Shown piece by piece: positions 1 to 7,104 of a DNA stretch of 64,000 bases. The stretch covers positions 10,681 through 74,680 of the forward strand of contig CAYGBK010000011.1 in assembly GCA_964348095.1 (NCBI GenBank), in the 5' to 3' direction. The notes beneath the pieces were generated by a model. It saw only the letters and a program-made list of their open reading frames with translations. It did not search any database and was not told the DNA's origin. This stretch comes from WVXP01 sp964348095 (GTDB lineage: Bacteria; Desulfobacterota; BSN033; WVXP01). How positions within the stretch are numbered: the first letter of the stretch is position 1; the number at the start of each line of letters is the position of its first letter. The position numbers and the translations under genes were made by a program.

Positions 1-1283
1 CCGTATACTCTCGAAACATCCTGTCTAGCGTTTACGAGCAGCACGTGAAACCAGACTGATCCCAGAAAGTAAAGACCGGCGGATGAAGGCCGCTTAGAAC
101 TCAAGGGCCCTCGAGGAGAATCAATCCCAACCCCTAGAAGCTTCAATTCACAGTTCCAAAAGTCCGGCAGAAGGCCACTCGGTTCACCCCCCCTGACCCA
201 GACGTGATCAATCGATAGATCCAGATGGCGGTCTTTGAACTTATCCAAGCCGGGAAAGACGATCTGAGCCAGCTCTCCCAAAAGCAGGAGTTTCAAATAC
301 AGGACTTCGAGAAAAAACCTTCCATCCTTTTCAAGGGGAAATGGGGACTTCCGCAAGTTGGTCTGTTCGAGAATCCTCAAACGTCTTTCCCTGCCAAACT
401 GACCTTTGGCCTGAAGCTGGCTTGCTAAATCTTCAAAGTTCGCCCCGGCTAGAATGGGCACATAATCAAGAAGATGAATCGACGGGGCAGGAAGGACCAA
501 CATGAAAAAAGGATAGAAAGAAACAGGGACGACTCTCGAAACAGATAGACGTTCTGTTTCATAGCACGCTTGCAAACTGACACATCCGAGACACGGGACG
601 TTCGCGTTTCGGTTTCCCTCTTTCGCCAGATGACCAAATCCACTGATGAGATCCTTCTGATCTTTCAAAACAGCTGGATCGTCATCATCCAATGAATGCA
701 CATAGAAAGTAGACTCGTTTTTTCTATCGAGACAATGGGAACAATAAAGATAACGCTTGAGAGAGGTGGAATACGGTTCGAGGCCCGAGCCGGTGAGCAG
801 GTCATCATCGTAGCACATTTCGAGAGAGAACCCGCATCTCGGACAGGATGGCTGGAAAAATATATGTCTGTGCTGGCAATACCATAAGGGGGACCAGGGT
901 AACAGCCTACCGTCATCGCCGACCTGATCCTTTAGAACAATAATAGAGTCACTCTGATTCGGAATGGTTAAGAACGAGAAGAGGTTCCGCCATGCTTGGT
1001 CTACATCACGGTTATTATTCGGTGATAATTCATTCTTCGGTAAATGACATTCGTCTCTTTGGAGTAAGAGAAATACGTTTTCGATTTTCGTCCCCGCGTC
1101 GCTTAAGATTGATCCTTCAACGGTCACCGCGAGCGGATCTGATTCACTCACGATCAAAAAAGGAAAATAAGGCCTACCATCAACAAAACTCCCCTCTTCG
1201 CTCATCGACAACTTCAAATAAAACCTCGCATCGGTAGGCTGCAAATACTGAACCAGGGAAGTTGTTCTCGTCGTCGCATTCAC
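1..1283 (-). CDS. Uncharacterised Cys-rich protein, 3' part beyond window
   Basis: An open frame runs on the minus strand from a stop at 1314-1316 to base 1 with no internal stop, so the gene continues past the left edge; about 427 residues are visible. I do not recognise the family. From a GTG at 1283 (preceded by a G-rich Shine-Dalgarno-like run), cysteines cluster as C136, C147-P-R-C150, C157, C181-S-H-C184, C231-L-G-C234 and C240, which looks like two or three zinc-ribbon knuckles. The remainder is a mixed alpha/beta-like sequence ending in a Leu-rich stretch (FFLEVLYLKLLLLGELAQ). The start is uncertain; ATG 1205 is the alternative. Continuous reading over more than 1.2 kb and the paired-Cys pattern argue for a real gene. 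No neighbour gives a functional clue. Confidence 0.6.
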   Translation of the reverse strand, partial: MNATTRTTSLVQYLQPTDARFYLKLSMSEEGSFVDGRPYFPFLIVSESDPLAVTVEGSILSDAGTKIENVFLLLQRDECHLPKNELSPNNNRDVDQAWRNLFSFLTIPNQSDSIIVLKDQVGDDGRLLPWSPLWYCQHRHIFFQPSCPRCGFSLEMCYDDDLLTGSGLEPYSTSLKRYLYCSHCLDRKNESTFYVHSLDDDDPAVLKDQKDLISGFGHLAKEGNRNANVPCLGCVSLQACYETERLSVSRVVPVSFYPFFMLVLPAPSIHLLDYVPILAGANFEDLASQLQAKGQFGRERRLRILEQTNLRKSPFPLEKDGRFFLEVLYLKLLLLGELAQIVFPGLDKFKDRHLDLSIDHVWVRGGEPSGLLPDFWNCELKLLGVGIDSPRGPLSSKRPSSAGLYFLGSVWFHVLLVNARQDVSRVY

Positions 1284-1316
1284 ATTAGAGACCCCCCTAA
1301 CTTGGAAGATGGCTCA

Positions 1317-1708
1317 TGATTGAACGATTACACGATAACATCGAAGAGAATCCTAGCAGCCTTCCTGTCACTTTGAAATTTGAACGACAAAAAAGGGAAC
1401 TTTCTTCAAAAAAAACTCAGTTTTTGAGCCTATTGTAAGTAATGAAAATTTATTGGAATACTTCTTAACTGTCAAGAAATTTATTTCCCTTCAAACCAGA
1501 AAGGTACAGGCATACTTCCCAGTTGGAAGCAACAGGGGAAGAAAAGAGATAAGAACAAAGGAGTCTGAGGAGCTTTCTGGGTAGGAGAATACTCTTTCGC
1601 CCTAAGACAAGAAACTTCCGCCAAATCCGTTCCCGGGTTAACCTAGCTTGACAAATGACCACCCCAATAGCGCAGCTATTGATAAATCATATCGGTAGGT
1701 TAGCCGAA
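1317..1708. other. Intergenic stretch, no gene seen
   Basis: About 390 bases between the Cys-rich gene and the tRNA. It is AT-richer than its surroundings. Short open frames occur but have no Shine-Dalgarno sequence or recognisable protein. Nothing functional is supported. Confidence 0.5.
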
Positions 1709-1780
1709 TGGGCTCACCTGGATTTGAACCAGGGACCTCCTGCGTGTGAAGCAGGCGTTCTCCCCCTGAACTATGAGCCC
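1709..1780 (-). tRNA. tRNA-Val (anticodon CAC)
   Basis: The reverse complement folds as a complete cloverleaf of 72 nt: 7-bp acceptor stem GGGCTCA/TGAGCCC, D-stem GTTC/GAAC, anticodon stem CCTGC/GCAGG with loop TTCACAC (anticodon CAC, reading GTG), T-stem CCTGG/CCAGG with loop TTCAAAT, discriminator A. CCA is not encoded. A promoter sits immediately upstream. Confidence 0.95.
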
Positions 1781-1793
1781 TTAGCCGATTACT

Positions 1794-1822
1794 ATTATAG
1801 TTTCTAACAAATGTCAACGCAA
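1794..1822 (-). promoter_or_regulatory. Promoter of tRNA-Val
   Basis: On the minus strand a perfect -10 TATAAT (1794-1799) lies 17 nt from a weak -35 TTGCGT (1817-1822). Transcription would start a few bases before the tRNA 5' end. A TTGACA also occurs, but only 12 nt from the -10, so it is probably not the -35 used. Confidence 0.55.
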
Positions 1823-1849
1823 TTCTCGAGACTGGAGTTTCCTCTTTTT

Positions 1850-2357
1850 TAGAACACTCTGGTCACGGCCTCACAAGAGCAACTCGCCAGAAAGTGGAGA
1901 GGGAAGCTCTGAGGGCTAGTCAAGATTTCTTCGGCAAGAAGATCCTAGCACAGTGGACGCCTCCACAATCTCTCACAGAGCACACAGAGCCTCAGAGAGA
2001 ACTTCCTCTGGATTGGTGAGAGGCCAATCCAGAGGAGATTACTTGGCCTAATTTTTCCTCTCAAAAAATTGGGCCAAAAGCCTGGTCCATCAGTTTTCTC
2101 ACTCTGCGAACTCTGAGAGCTCGAGCGATATCAACCAGATTTCTATGGGGGAGAGCGGGCGAGAGGAACTGGTGCTTCGATGAAATTCCGCTTTCACCAG
2201 AGAACAGTCGAGAAAAGGGATCTGAACGGCCCGTCCCCACCTGTCCGGCCAGGGGCGGGAAGAGGGTCAACCCGAGAGGAAGAGAGCGAGGGGTATGAGG
2301 GTTCCATCCAAGAATCCAAGATTCTCTTAAGACATCAGGAAGTGAGAAATTTCTTGC
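1850..2357 (+). repeat. Dispersed ~510-bp non-coding repeat, copy 1
   Basis: This stretch aligns end to end, with the same orientation and scattered substitutions, to 21476-21987. No reading frame is shared by the two copies, so it is not a protein-coding duplication. The best conserved core holds a GTGGA/TCCAC mini-hairpin and two long adjacent hairpins at 2005-2077. The edges are soft: similarity begins near an AGA(A/G)CACT motif and fades after a conserved GAAAT(T/C)TC(T/C)TT motif. There are no obvious terminal inverted repeats or target duplications. It could be a structured RNA gene or a non-autonomous mobile element. Confidence 0.8.
2005..2077 (+). ncRNA. Two adjacent hairpins with complementary loops (copy 1)
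   Basis: Hairpin 1 (2005-2035) has a perfect 12-bp stem CCTCTGGATTGG/CCAATCCAGAGG and loop TGAGAGG. Hairpin 2 (2043-2077) has a 14-bp stem with one G-T wobble and loop CCTCTC. GAGAGG in loop 1 is the exact complement of loop 2, so a 6-bp kissing interaction is possible. In copy 2 both loops are identical, and the two stem differences keep pairing (C-G to U-G; G-U to A-U). That is the pattern expected from selection on RNA structure. Expression and function are unknown. Confidence 0.5.
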
Positions 2358-2515
2358 CTTGCGAACTCCGGTAATTCCGGAATTCCCGTCATCCTTATCA
2401 TCCACGCTATGTGCCGAGCGGTTTTGAGAAGGGCGCGATCCAGCGTCGAGCGCGGGAAAAGAACTCATCGGCGAAGAAGCGCCTTTTCTTGACACATCTT
2501 TTGGCTGTGTATAAC

Positions 2516-3106
2516 ATGAGAGCCGTGGAAAAAGAAATCGTCAATTCTTTCAGGGAGAGTGGGGAGGTAAAAGAGCAGTTTATCAGGGAGAGTCTGACAT
2601 CCTTGATATCCGTCATCCAGGCTGTCGTCGAGGCGCTAGAAACAGGCAACAAGATTCTCCTTTTTGGGAATGGCGGAAGTGCCGCAGATGCCCAGCATAT
2701 TGCTGCAGCGTTTGTGAACCGCATATCCATGGAGCGGCCCCCTCTCCCCGCCGTCTCTCTGGTTACCGACGCCGCTGTAATTACCAGTATTTCCAATGAC
2801 TATGGTTTCTCTGACGTCTTCGCAAAACAGATCAAAGCCTTAGGAAGGCCCGGAGACATCGCCATCGGCATCAGCACGACTGGAAATTCAGCCAATGTAG
2901 TTCGCGCATTTGAGGTGGCCCGGGAGCTCGGAATCATAACGGTCGCCTTGACCGGAAACAAGGGGGGAACGATGGCAGAAATGGCCGACCATGCTTTGAT
3001 TGTGCCGGCCAACAAAACCCCTAGGATTCAAGAAGCCCACATCATTATTGGCCACGTAATCTGCGAGATGGTGGAGCGTCTCCTTTTCAGGTTGACATCT
3101 GAATGA
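2516..3106 (+). CDS. gmhA: GmhA-like phosphoheptose isomerase (SIS domain)
   Basis: The 196-residue product matches the length and full SIS fold of cytosolic D-sedoheptulose-7-phosphate isomerase, the first step to heptose for lipopolysaccharide. Motifs: sugar-phosphate loop GNGGSAADAQH at residues 51-61, ISTTGNSANV at 119-128, and RIQEAHIIIGH at 170-180 with both C-terminal His. The frame is open upstream to 2411, but the start at 2516 gives the family N terminus. Oddity: the catalytic Glu usually found in AAE(L/F) after the QH motif (Glu65 in E. coli) is Ala here (codon GCG). The rest looks intact. Either the enzyme is altered or the protein has another SIS role, such as a DiaA-like one. 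No other heptose gene is nearby. Confidence 0.8.
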   Translation: MRAVEKEIVNSFRESGEVKEQFIRESLTSLISVIQAVVEALETGNKILLFGNGGSAADAQHIAAAFVNRISMERPPLPAVSLVTDAAVITSISNDYGFSDVFAKQIKALGRPGDIAIGISTTGNSANVVRAFEVARELGIITVALTGNKGGTMAEMADHALIVPANKTPRIQEAHIIIGHVICEMVERLLFRLTSE

Positions 3107-3238
3107 CCTGACCTACCGAGTTCGGGGCATCCGATGACCCGTCATGGTCAGATCTGAAAGGTCGTGCCCTGCAAGGGTTCAAAAGTTCTTTTTGGCTGAG
3201 AGTGGAAACGTTTTTGGGCGACACAGAGGCATCTCACC

Positions 3239-4177
3239 GTGGATCCGATAGACCTGAACAAGATAACGACTGTTTCTCTTCAAGGGCAAGGCAGGAAGGT
3301 CGTAAAAGATACTTTTGCACGGCCCTTGTCACGGGGAAGTTCTTTTAGAGATTTTTTCCGTTCCCTTCCTGGCATACTCGCTTCAATGGAATTGAAGGAA
3401 GTGGTTCATGGATTTGTCGAGGCATACAAGAAAGAGAAGATGACCATTCTCGCCATGGGGGCACACCCCATTAAAGTGGGCCTCAATCCGGTCATCATTC
3501 AACTTCTTGAGAGGGGGATTATTAAAGCGATTGCCATGAACGGCGCAGGTATCATACACGACTTGGAGATCGCCATGGTCGGTCAGACCTCTGAGGAGGT
3601 GGAAACGGAGCTTGACCGAGGTACCTTCGGGATGGCAGACGAAACATCCGCCGTCATCAACGCCGCCATAGCCGAGGGACGGCACCACGAGTGGGGGATC
3701 GGCAAGTCTCTTGGTGCTAAGATTGTTGATGAGAAATATCCATTTGCCAATTTGAGCATTCTCGCAACGGCTCAAAAACTCATGATTCCTACCACAGTTC
3801 ATGTGGCCGTAGGAACCGATATTAACCATATGCATCCCACGGCCAACGGGGCGGCTATCGGCGAGGGAACTCACCGGGACTTCAGACTCTTTGCCAGTGC
3901 CGTTTCAAAGCTAGAGGGGGGGATCTACCTCAACCTGGGTTCTGCCGTTGTGTTACCCGAGGTATTTCTCAAGGCCCTGGCAGTCGCCCGAAACCTGGGG
4001 CACCGGATCGAGCACTTCATGGCCATAAACATGGATTTTATTCGCCATTACCGCCCCGCGGTCAACGTTGTGGAGAGACCAACACGAATGGGGGGCAAGG
4101 GCATCACCCTTATTGGCCATCACGAAATAATGTTCCCCTTACTGGCAGCCGCGATTTTGGAAGAGACCGAGTCCTAG
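3239..4177 (+). CDS. Deoxyhypusine-synthase-like protein
   Basis: A 312-residue protein with a GTG start preceded by GAGG. The central region (about 75-230: GAHPIKVGLNP, IAMNGAGIIHD, then GTDINHMHP) and general layout resemble the deoxyhypusine-synthase family, an NAD-binding Rossmann-type fold that transfers aminobutyl groups from spermidine. Bacteria have no eIF5A/hypusine, and related bacterial proteins are usually polyamine-modifying enzymes or of unknown role. I cannot identify with confidence the catalytic Lys of true deoxyhypusine synthase. It follows gmhA after 132 bp and precedes menA on the same strand. The family call is from recalled sequence similarity only. Confidence 0.5.
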   Translation: MDPIDLNKITTVSLQGQGRKVVKDTFARPLSRGSSFRDFFRSLPGILASMELKEVVHGFVEAYKKEKMTILAMGAHPIKVGLNPVIIQLLERGIIKAIAMNGAGIIHDLEIAMVGQTSEEVETELDRGTFGMADETSAVINAAIAEGRHHEWGIGKSLGAKIVDEKYPFANLSILATAQKLMIPTTVHVAVGTDINHMHPTANGAAIGEGTHRDFRLFASAVSKLEGGIYLNLGSAVVLPEVFLKALAVARNLGHRIEHFMAINMDFIRHYRPAVNVVERPTRMGGKGITLIGHHEIMFPLLAAAILEETES

Positions 4178-4259
4178 ATCCCATCCTTCAGCCGCAGGCC
4201 GAGACGATCCAGGGGAGTCGAGCAATTCCCGAGGATAAGAACTCTTTTTGGAGAGGAAG

Positions 4260-5162
4260 ATGACATCTCCGATCAAGATCTGGTTTACCGCCGTCAGACC
4301 ATTTGCCTACTCTGCTTCGGTTATTCCAGTCCTTCTTGGAACAGTTCTCGCATACCTAGAGGGAGCTTTTAATCCCCTTCTCTTCGGTTTTGCCCTCTTT
4401 TCTTCGGTTCTGCTTCATACCGGAACAAATCTCGTCAACGATGCCTTCGACTTCATCAAAGGCGTCGATACTCCCACGTCTTACGGGTCAAGCGGGATGG
4501 TCACCGGCGGGACCTTGGCACCACAGCAGGTCCACTGGGCGGGAGTTCTCTGTTTTCTTCTCGCCGCTGTGATCGGTCTCTATCTCGTTATCAAAATCGG
4601 CCTGACCATTCTGGTCCTCGGGATTGTTGGAATTCTCGGAGGATATTTTTATACGGCCAAGCCTTTCCAATACAAGTACTACGCCTTAGGCGATTTTCTC
4701 GTCTTTTTCCTCATGGGTCCTCTTATGGTGTGGGGCTCGTATTTTGTCCAGACGCGGACATACCGCCTCTATCCTTTGGCCTTTTCCCTTCCCATTGGAT
4801 TTCTTGTGGCAGCCATCCTGGTGGCTAACAACATCAGAGACATCACGCATGATGACAGGGTCGGCATCAAGACCATATCGACCCTTCTCGGGTTTGCCCA
4901 TTCAAAATGGGAATACCTATTTCTCGTCCTCGGGGCATTTCTCGTCATCCTTGTCTTGGCCATCTCCGGCCTCGCCTCACCTTTTGTGTTGGCCGCTTTT
5001 CTTGCCTTCCCCAGTGCGTACAGGATCATGCGTCACGTTGCACGGGCACAGGAAGGCAAGGTCAGTGACTTGGCGTCGGCCGACGTACAGAGCGCACAGC
5101 TCCATCTTCAGGTGGGAGGACTCATGATCATCGGACTCATCTGCTCCGTCTTCATAAAATAG
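4260..5162 (+). CDS. menA: UbiA/MenA-family polyprenyltransferase
   Basis: An integral membrane protein of 300 residues with 8-9 hydrophobic helices. Both aspartate-rich motifs of the UbiA superfamily are present: NLVNDAFDFIKGVD near residue 65 and NNIRDITHDD near 190, which bind prenyl diphosphate through magnesium. The overall pattern fits 1,4-dihydroxy-2-naphthoate polyprenyltransferase of menaquinone synthesis, the usual quinone of anaerobes, although other UbiA members cannot be excluded. ATG 4260 is chosen over the in-frame TTG 4248 because GGAGAGGA lies directly before it. The CPBP protease gene follows after 29 bp, so the two are likely co-transcribed. Confidence 0.8.
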   Translation: MTSPIKIWFTAVRPFAYSASVIPVLLGTVLAYLEGAFNPLLFGFALFSSVLLHTGTNLVNDAFDFIKGVDTPTSYGSSGMVTGGTLAPQQVHWAGVLCFLLAAVIGLYLVIKIGLTILVLGIVGILGGYFYTAKPFQYKYYALGDFLVFFLMGPLMVWGSYFVQTRTYRLYPLAFSLPIGFLVAAILVANNIRDITHDDRVGIKTISTLLGFAHSKWEYLFLVLGAFLVILVLAISGLASPFVLAAFLAFPSAYRIMRHVARAQEGKVSDLASADVQSAQLHLQVGGLMIIGLICSVFIK

Positions 5163-5191
5163 CAAAACCCCTCTGAGTTTGTAAGACTGAT

Positions 5192-5821
5192 ATGAGAATA
5201 CCCACCATCGATACGCTACTCCTGCCTCTCAGCCTCGTTGCCGCCTTCGTTCTATGGTACGTCATTTTCGACCTGAGCCCATTCAATTTCTGGACAGAGT
5301 TGGCTAGCGCTACCCTTCTTCTCGGTGGAATTGCCATCTATCGGATGGGTTCATCTCTCAGGCTAAACCAAGTCTGGACGCTTCGGGCATGGATCATTGG
5401 AACTGTTTCAGCGTTGATTCTCTATCTTGTCTTCTGGATCGGAGGGATACTGTCTCAGTGGACCTTACCGACGAGTTCAGGAGAGATCTCGACAATTTAT
5501 GCCTATCGAGGCGACATGCCTCCCTGGGTTATCTTGTTGGTCTTGCTGTTTCCCATTGGCCCCTGCGAGGAAATATTCTGGAGAGGGTTTGTCCAGTCTT
5601 CTTTGTCGAAAAAATACGGGAAAAACCGTGGACTTCTGGCCGCCTCCCTACTCTACGGGCTGGTCCACGTATGGGCAGGAAACCTCATGCTTCTGCTCGC
5701 GGCTCTCACCTGCGGGTTTTTCTGGGGTTGGCTCTATCAGAGAGAGGAGGAACTTGTCCCTGTCATCATATCTCATGCGCTCTGGGATGTCCTTATTTTT
5801 GTCGTCATACCAGTGCAATGA
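5192..5821 (+). CDS. CPBP-family intramembrane metalloprotease
   Basis: A 209-residue membrane protein with about six hydrophobic segments. The three conserved motifs of the CAAX protease/bacteriocin-processing (CPBP, Abi) family are present in order: EEIFWRGF around 127-134 (EExxxR), a GLVHV segment near 154 with its His, and SHALWD near 196. These residues form the zinc/water-activating site inside the membrane. The substrate is unknown. The gene directly follows menA, and no regulatory site is visible in the 29-bp gap. Confidence 0.8.
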   Translation: MRIPTIDTLLLPLSLVAAFVLWYVIFDLSPFNFWTELASATLLLGGIAIYRMGSSLRLNQVWTLRAWIIGTVSALILYLVFWIGGILSQWTLPTSSGEISTIYAYRGDMPPWVILLVLLFPIGPCEEIFWRGFVQSSLSKKYGKNRGLLAASLLYGLVHVWAGNLMLLLAALTCGFFWGWLYQREEELVPVIISHALWDVLIFVVIPVQ

Positions 5822-5877
5822 CTCGGCATCGGTTGCGAGTGAGAGCGTGGCAATTCAGCCGTCGACGCAGGATAACA

Positions 5878-6018
5878 AGTTCAAAGCACAAAACCCGAAA
5901 TTCGAAGCAATGTCGAAATCCTAATCTCGAATGTCCTAAACCGCGTTTTGACCTTTGGTCATTCGAAATTATGGTTTGTTTCGGATTTCGAGATTCGAAT
6001 TTCAAATTTTTGAACTGA
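5878..6018. repeat. AT-rich imperfect palindromic intergenic repeat, copy A
   Basis: About 140 bases built from many copies of GAAATTCGAA/TTCGAATTTC-like words. The left arm is rich in CGAA and the right arm in TTCG, so the whole forms a long imperfect hairpin. A related element of the same build and orientation lies at 40688-40799. It resembles the CGAAAT-rich intergenic palindromes scattered in many anaerobe genomes. No coding capacity. Confidence 0.7.
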
Positions 6019-6087
6019 AACTGTTGAGAATTCTGTCGATCCACTCCATGGAATAGAAGAAAGAAAGGACTGTTCGCGGGGGACAGT

Positions 6088-6996
6088 GTGCGTCGTTTAG
6101 CAGCGATTGATATTGGGACCAACACCATACTCATGCTCGTGGCGGATATGGACAAAGACGGAAAAATCACTCCCCTCGAGGATTCGGAAAGGACCACCCG
6201 CCTGGGTCGGGGGCTCCTCGAGACAGGGATCATCCATCCTGAATCCCTCAAGAAGAGCATCGAGGTCATCGACCACTACCTAACTACGTGCAGAAACATG
6301 GGGGTAGATCGGGTCCTTATGGCAGGTACCCGCGCTTTGCGTACAGCGAAAAATGCCCATCTTCTTCTTCAATACGTCCACCGCCATTATGGATTGACGA
6401 TCCAGATTATCTCCGGAGAGGAAGAGGCACGGCTCTCTTACCTGGCTGCAGAAAAAGAGATGGGTCTTGGTAGCCCGATTCTCGTCTTGGATATTGGAGG
6501 TGGAAGCACGGAGATTATTATGGGGTACACGGGGAGGATTTCCGAGCTCACGAGCCTCAACATAGGCGCGCTGCACCTGACCGAAAGGTTCTTGCGGACT
6601 GACCCGGTTACAGAAAAAGAATTCCAGCACATGGTGGAACGTATTCGCCGAGACCTGGGTACTGTGGCAATCAAATCACCGAAGCGTGTGGTTGGCTTAG
6701 GGGGGACGATTACGACGCTTGCGTCGGTCCGAATGGGTAGAGACCCCGTCGACATGTCACGGCTTCACGGCAGTTCCCTTTCTCGCAGGGAGGTCAGAAA
6801 ACAGGTCCGTCTGTATAAGGGCGCCACACACCAGCAGAGGCTTCGAATCCCTGGTCTTCCGAGGGATCGAGCCGACGTGATCCTTGCCGGGGCAACCATT
6901 CTTCAGGTGGCAATGAACCTTCTCGGGTTTGACCATCTCATCGTCAGCTGCCATGGCCTTCGATACGGCCTCCTCTATGCTGAAGCGTCGGAGTAA
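6088..6996 (+). CDS. ppx: Ppx/GppA-family exopolyphosphatase
   Basis: A 302-residue protein of the sugar-kinase/Hsp70/actin fold. It opens with the phosphate-1 motif AAIDIGTNTILMLVAD, carries the ISGEEEARLSY segment near 110, and has the phosphate-2 motif VLDIGGGSTEII near 135 with the catalytic Glu just upstream. It ends with a SCHGLRYGLLY motif. Short two-domain members like this hydrolyse polyphosphate or pppGpp. The GTG start at 6088 is supported by GGGGGA eight bases before it and by the family N terminus. It precedes ftsH. Confidence 0.88.
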   Translation: MRRLAAIDIGTNTILMLVADMDKDGKITPLEDSERTTRLGRGLLETGIIHPESLKKSIEVIDHYLTTCRNMGVDRVLMAGTRALRTAKNAHLLLQYVHRHYGLTIQIISGEEEARLSYLAAEKEMGLGSPILVLDIGGGSTEIIMGYTGRISELTSLNIGALHLTERFLRTDPVTEKEFQHMVERIRRDLGTVAIKSPKRVVGLGGTITTLASVRMGRDPVDMSRLHGSSLSRREVRKQVRLYKGATHQQRLRIPGLPRDRADVILAGATILQVAMNLLGFDHLIVSCHGLRYGLLYAEASE

Positions 6997-7000
6997 TGTA

Positions 7001-7029
7001 TTGAAAAACGTGGTAAATCGTGTTAGAAA
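7001..7029 (+). promoter_or_regulatory. Candidate promoter for ftsH
   Basis: TTGAAA (7001-7006), a 17-nt spacer, and TAGAAA (7024-7029). It falls in the 108-bp gap between ppx and ftsH. The match is moderate (5/6 and 4/6) and is offered as a candidate only. Confidence 0.35.
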
Positions 7030-7104
7030 GTTTATGTTAGGTAAGTGTGCCCATGTGATGGTTACCCTGTGATTTAGGTTTTTGAAGAATCGGGAGATCG
7101 CAGT

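Noticed and set aside
225..916. Short ORFs at 225-428 (+), 449-643 (-), 665-916 (-) and 696-887 (+)
   Set aside because: All are shadows of the long minus-strand frame that runs from 1283 off the left edge, which has coherent Cys motifs.
2061..2495. 144-residue minus-strand ORF over repeat copy 1
   Set aside because: It is not conserved in frame in repeat copy 2, and the conserved signal there is RNA structure.
2489..2515. TTGACA ... TATAAC ahead of the gmhA-like ATG
   Set aside because: The spacer is only 15 nt and the start point would fall after the ATG, so it cannot serve the chosen start. Kept as coincidence.
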